Origin: Caryophanales bacterium
Lineage (GTDB): Bacteria > Bacillota_I > Bacilli_A > RFN20 > CAG-826
Assembly (NCBI GenBank): GCA_016280685.1
Contig: JAEEHE010000108.1
Coordinates: 1 to 7,301 of the forward strand
DNA: 7,301 bases
Reading direction: 5' to 3'
Part shown: positions 6,644 to 7,301 of the stretch, piece by piece
Layout of the letters: the number at the start of each line of letters is the position of its first letter
How positions within the stretch are numbered: the stretch's first letter is position 1
Notes under the pieces: generated by a model
Databases searched by the model: none
The model's input: the letters and a program-made list of their open reading frames with translations, nothing else
What the model was told of the DNA's origin: nothing
Translations under genes and position numbers: made by a program

Positions 6644-6684
6644 ATTGTATCTACCTTAACTTTATTTTGTTTTTGTGTACAAAA
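6644..6684 (-). promoter_or_regulatory. Candidate promoter and operator-like palindrome of the 707-residue gene
   Basis: TACAAT (6649-6644) is a good -10 candidate, about 16 nt before the AGGAGG. There is no recognisable -35 at 16-18 nt. About 21 nt upstream of the -10 box is an interrupted palindrome, TTTTGT-AC-ACAAAA (6684-6671), which could bind an activator or repressor. It is A/T-rich, so both assignments are tentative. Confidence 0.35.
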
Positions 6685-6763
6685 GCATTATTTTTCTACT
6701 ACAAAACAACAACTCATTAACAAATGATATGTAAAAGGAAATATATGATAACTTTTTATGTTA

Positions 6764-7301
6764 TTAGAGACTAAAATTGATATCTTCACCGAGAAGATTT
6801 TTTCTGACAGAATCGATTGTTTCTTGAGAAATACCACAAGCTTCTTTGAGATAATTTTCTATCGTCACATAAAGAGGTTTATTGCTCTCTCCATATAAAG
6901 CGTCCATGATATCGTTCATCTTACCCCAACCCATCCAGTTACCTTCAGAGTTACGGTAATATCCACGATTATCAAAAGTATCGTCTTCATTAACGAAGGA
7001 ACGATATCTATCACCGAAGACAGAGAAAGAAGTTAATTCGAAATCTTTCGTTAAATCTTCATAGGAAACACCTAATAAACCATTGATTAAGTAAGAAAGG
7101 GTACCGGTTCTATCCGCACCGGCAGAACAGTGATAATAAACCGGATAATTATTAGAATCCGCTAAAGTTTCAAAGATATTTTTAATAGAGGCAATAGAAT
7201 AAGACTCAAAATTAAATGTTGGTCCATCAGGATAAGTAATAGAGAAATCAGGAATGATAGATGTATACATCCAAATAGGATAATTTCTATAAGAAAGATT
7301 A
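6764..7301 (-). CDS. Tyrosine/dual-specificity-type phosphatase, N-terminal part outside window
   Basis: The frame is open to the window edge, so an ATG at 7270 is not a convincing start: 10 more codons (NLSYRNYPIW) precede it without a stop. The visible part holds HCSAGADRTG (47-56 counted from that Met), the Cys-x5-Arg phosphate-binding loop of protein tyrosine phosphatases, with nucleophile Cys48 and Arg54. LINGLLGVSYEDLTKDFELTSF after it is typical of the bacterial Y_phosphatase3-like group, where a helix and a DFELTSF-type stretch follow the loop. These enzymes remove phosphate from phosphotyrosine, other phosphoproteins or phosphoinositides. The general-acid Asp and any signal peptide would be in the missing part, so location is unknown. 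The Lys often found in the loop (GKDRTG) is Ala here. It ends with TAA TAA, and no clear terminator follows in the 174 nt before the next chosen start. Confidence 0.85.
   Translation of the reverse strand, partial: NLSYRNYPIWMYTSIIPDFSITYPDGPTFNFESYSIASIKNIFETLADSNNYPVYYHCSAGADRTGTLSYLINGLLGVSYEDLTKDFELTSFSVFGDRYRSFVNEDDTFDNRGYYRNSEGNWMGWGKMNDIMDALYGESNKPLYVTIENYLKEACGISQETIDSVRKNLLGEDINFSL

Overview
The window is a low-GC stretch in which every supported gene is read on the minus strand, so transcription runs from position 7301 towards 1. Strong GGAGG-type ribosome binding sites, U-tailed hairpin terminators, TGG for all tryptophans and TGA as a stop in an otherwise well-conserved enzyme point to a low-GC Firmicutes or Tenericutes-related bacterium using the standard code. 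The two large surface proteins resemble those of uncultured gut Bacilli/Mollicutes relatives. That placement is an inference from style, not a database match.

Layout in transcription order: (1) a 5'-truncated protein with a Cys-x5-Arg phosphatase signature (6764-7301); (2) a secreted, membrane-anchored surface protein of about 707 residues (4466-6589), ending in a rho-independent terminator (4412-4442); (3) a right-handed beta-helix protein related to glycoside hydrolase family 28 (3219-4379); (4) L-rhamnulose-1-phosphate aldolase RhaD (2355-3152), followed by a terminator; (5) a second large surface protein with a beta-helix core (1-2170), cut by the window edge just before its C-terminal end.

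The two enzymes in the middle suggest use of rhamnose-containing plant polysaccharide such as rhamnogalacturonan. The GH28-like protein has no signal peptide, so it would act inside the cell on imported oligosaccharide, and RhaD would split the rhamnulose-1-phosphate made from released rhamnose. No transporter, isomerase or kinase lies in the window. The flanking surface proteins could bind carbohydrate or host material, but nothing here proves a functional link.

The most interesting signals are: a 70-residue module shared without gaps (about 50% identical by eye) by the tails of both surface proteins; a 22-nt inverted repeat exactly between the Shine-Dalgarno and ATG of the 707-residue gene, which would bring them to normal spacing if folded; a second small hairpin over the Shine-Dalgarno of the other surface gene; a terminator that overlaps the longest open frame of the GH28-like gene, leaving a probably leaderless start; and the loss of two of the four classical GH28 active-site motifs. 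No CRISPR array, tRNA, rRNA or insertion sequence was seen. No gene-free stretch exceeds 200 bases.
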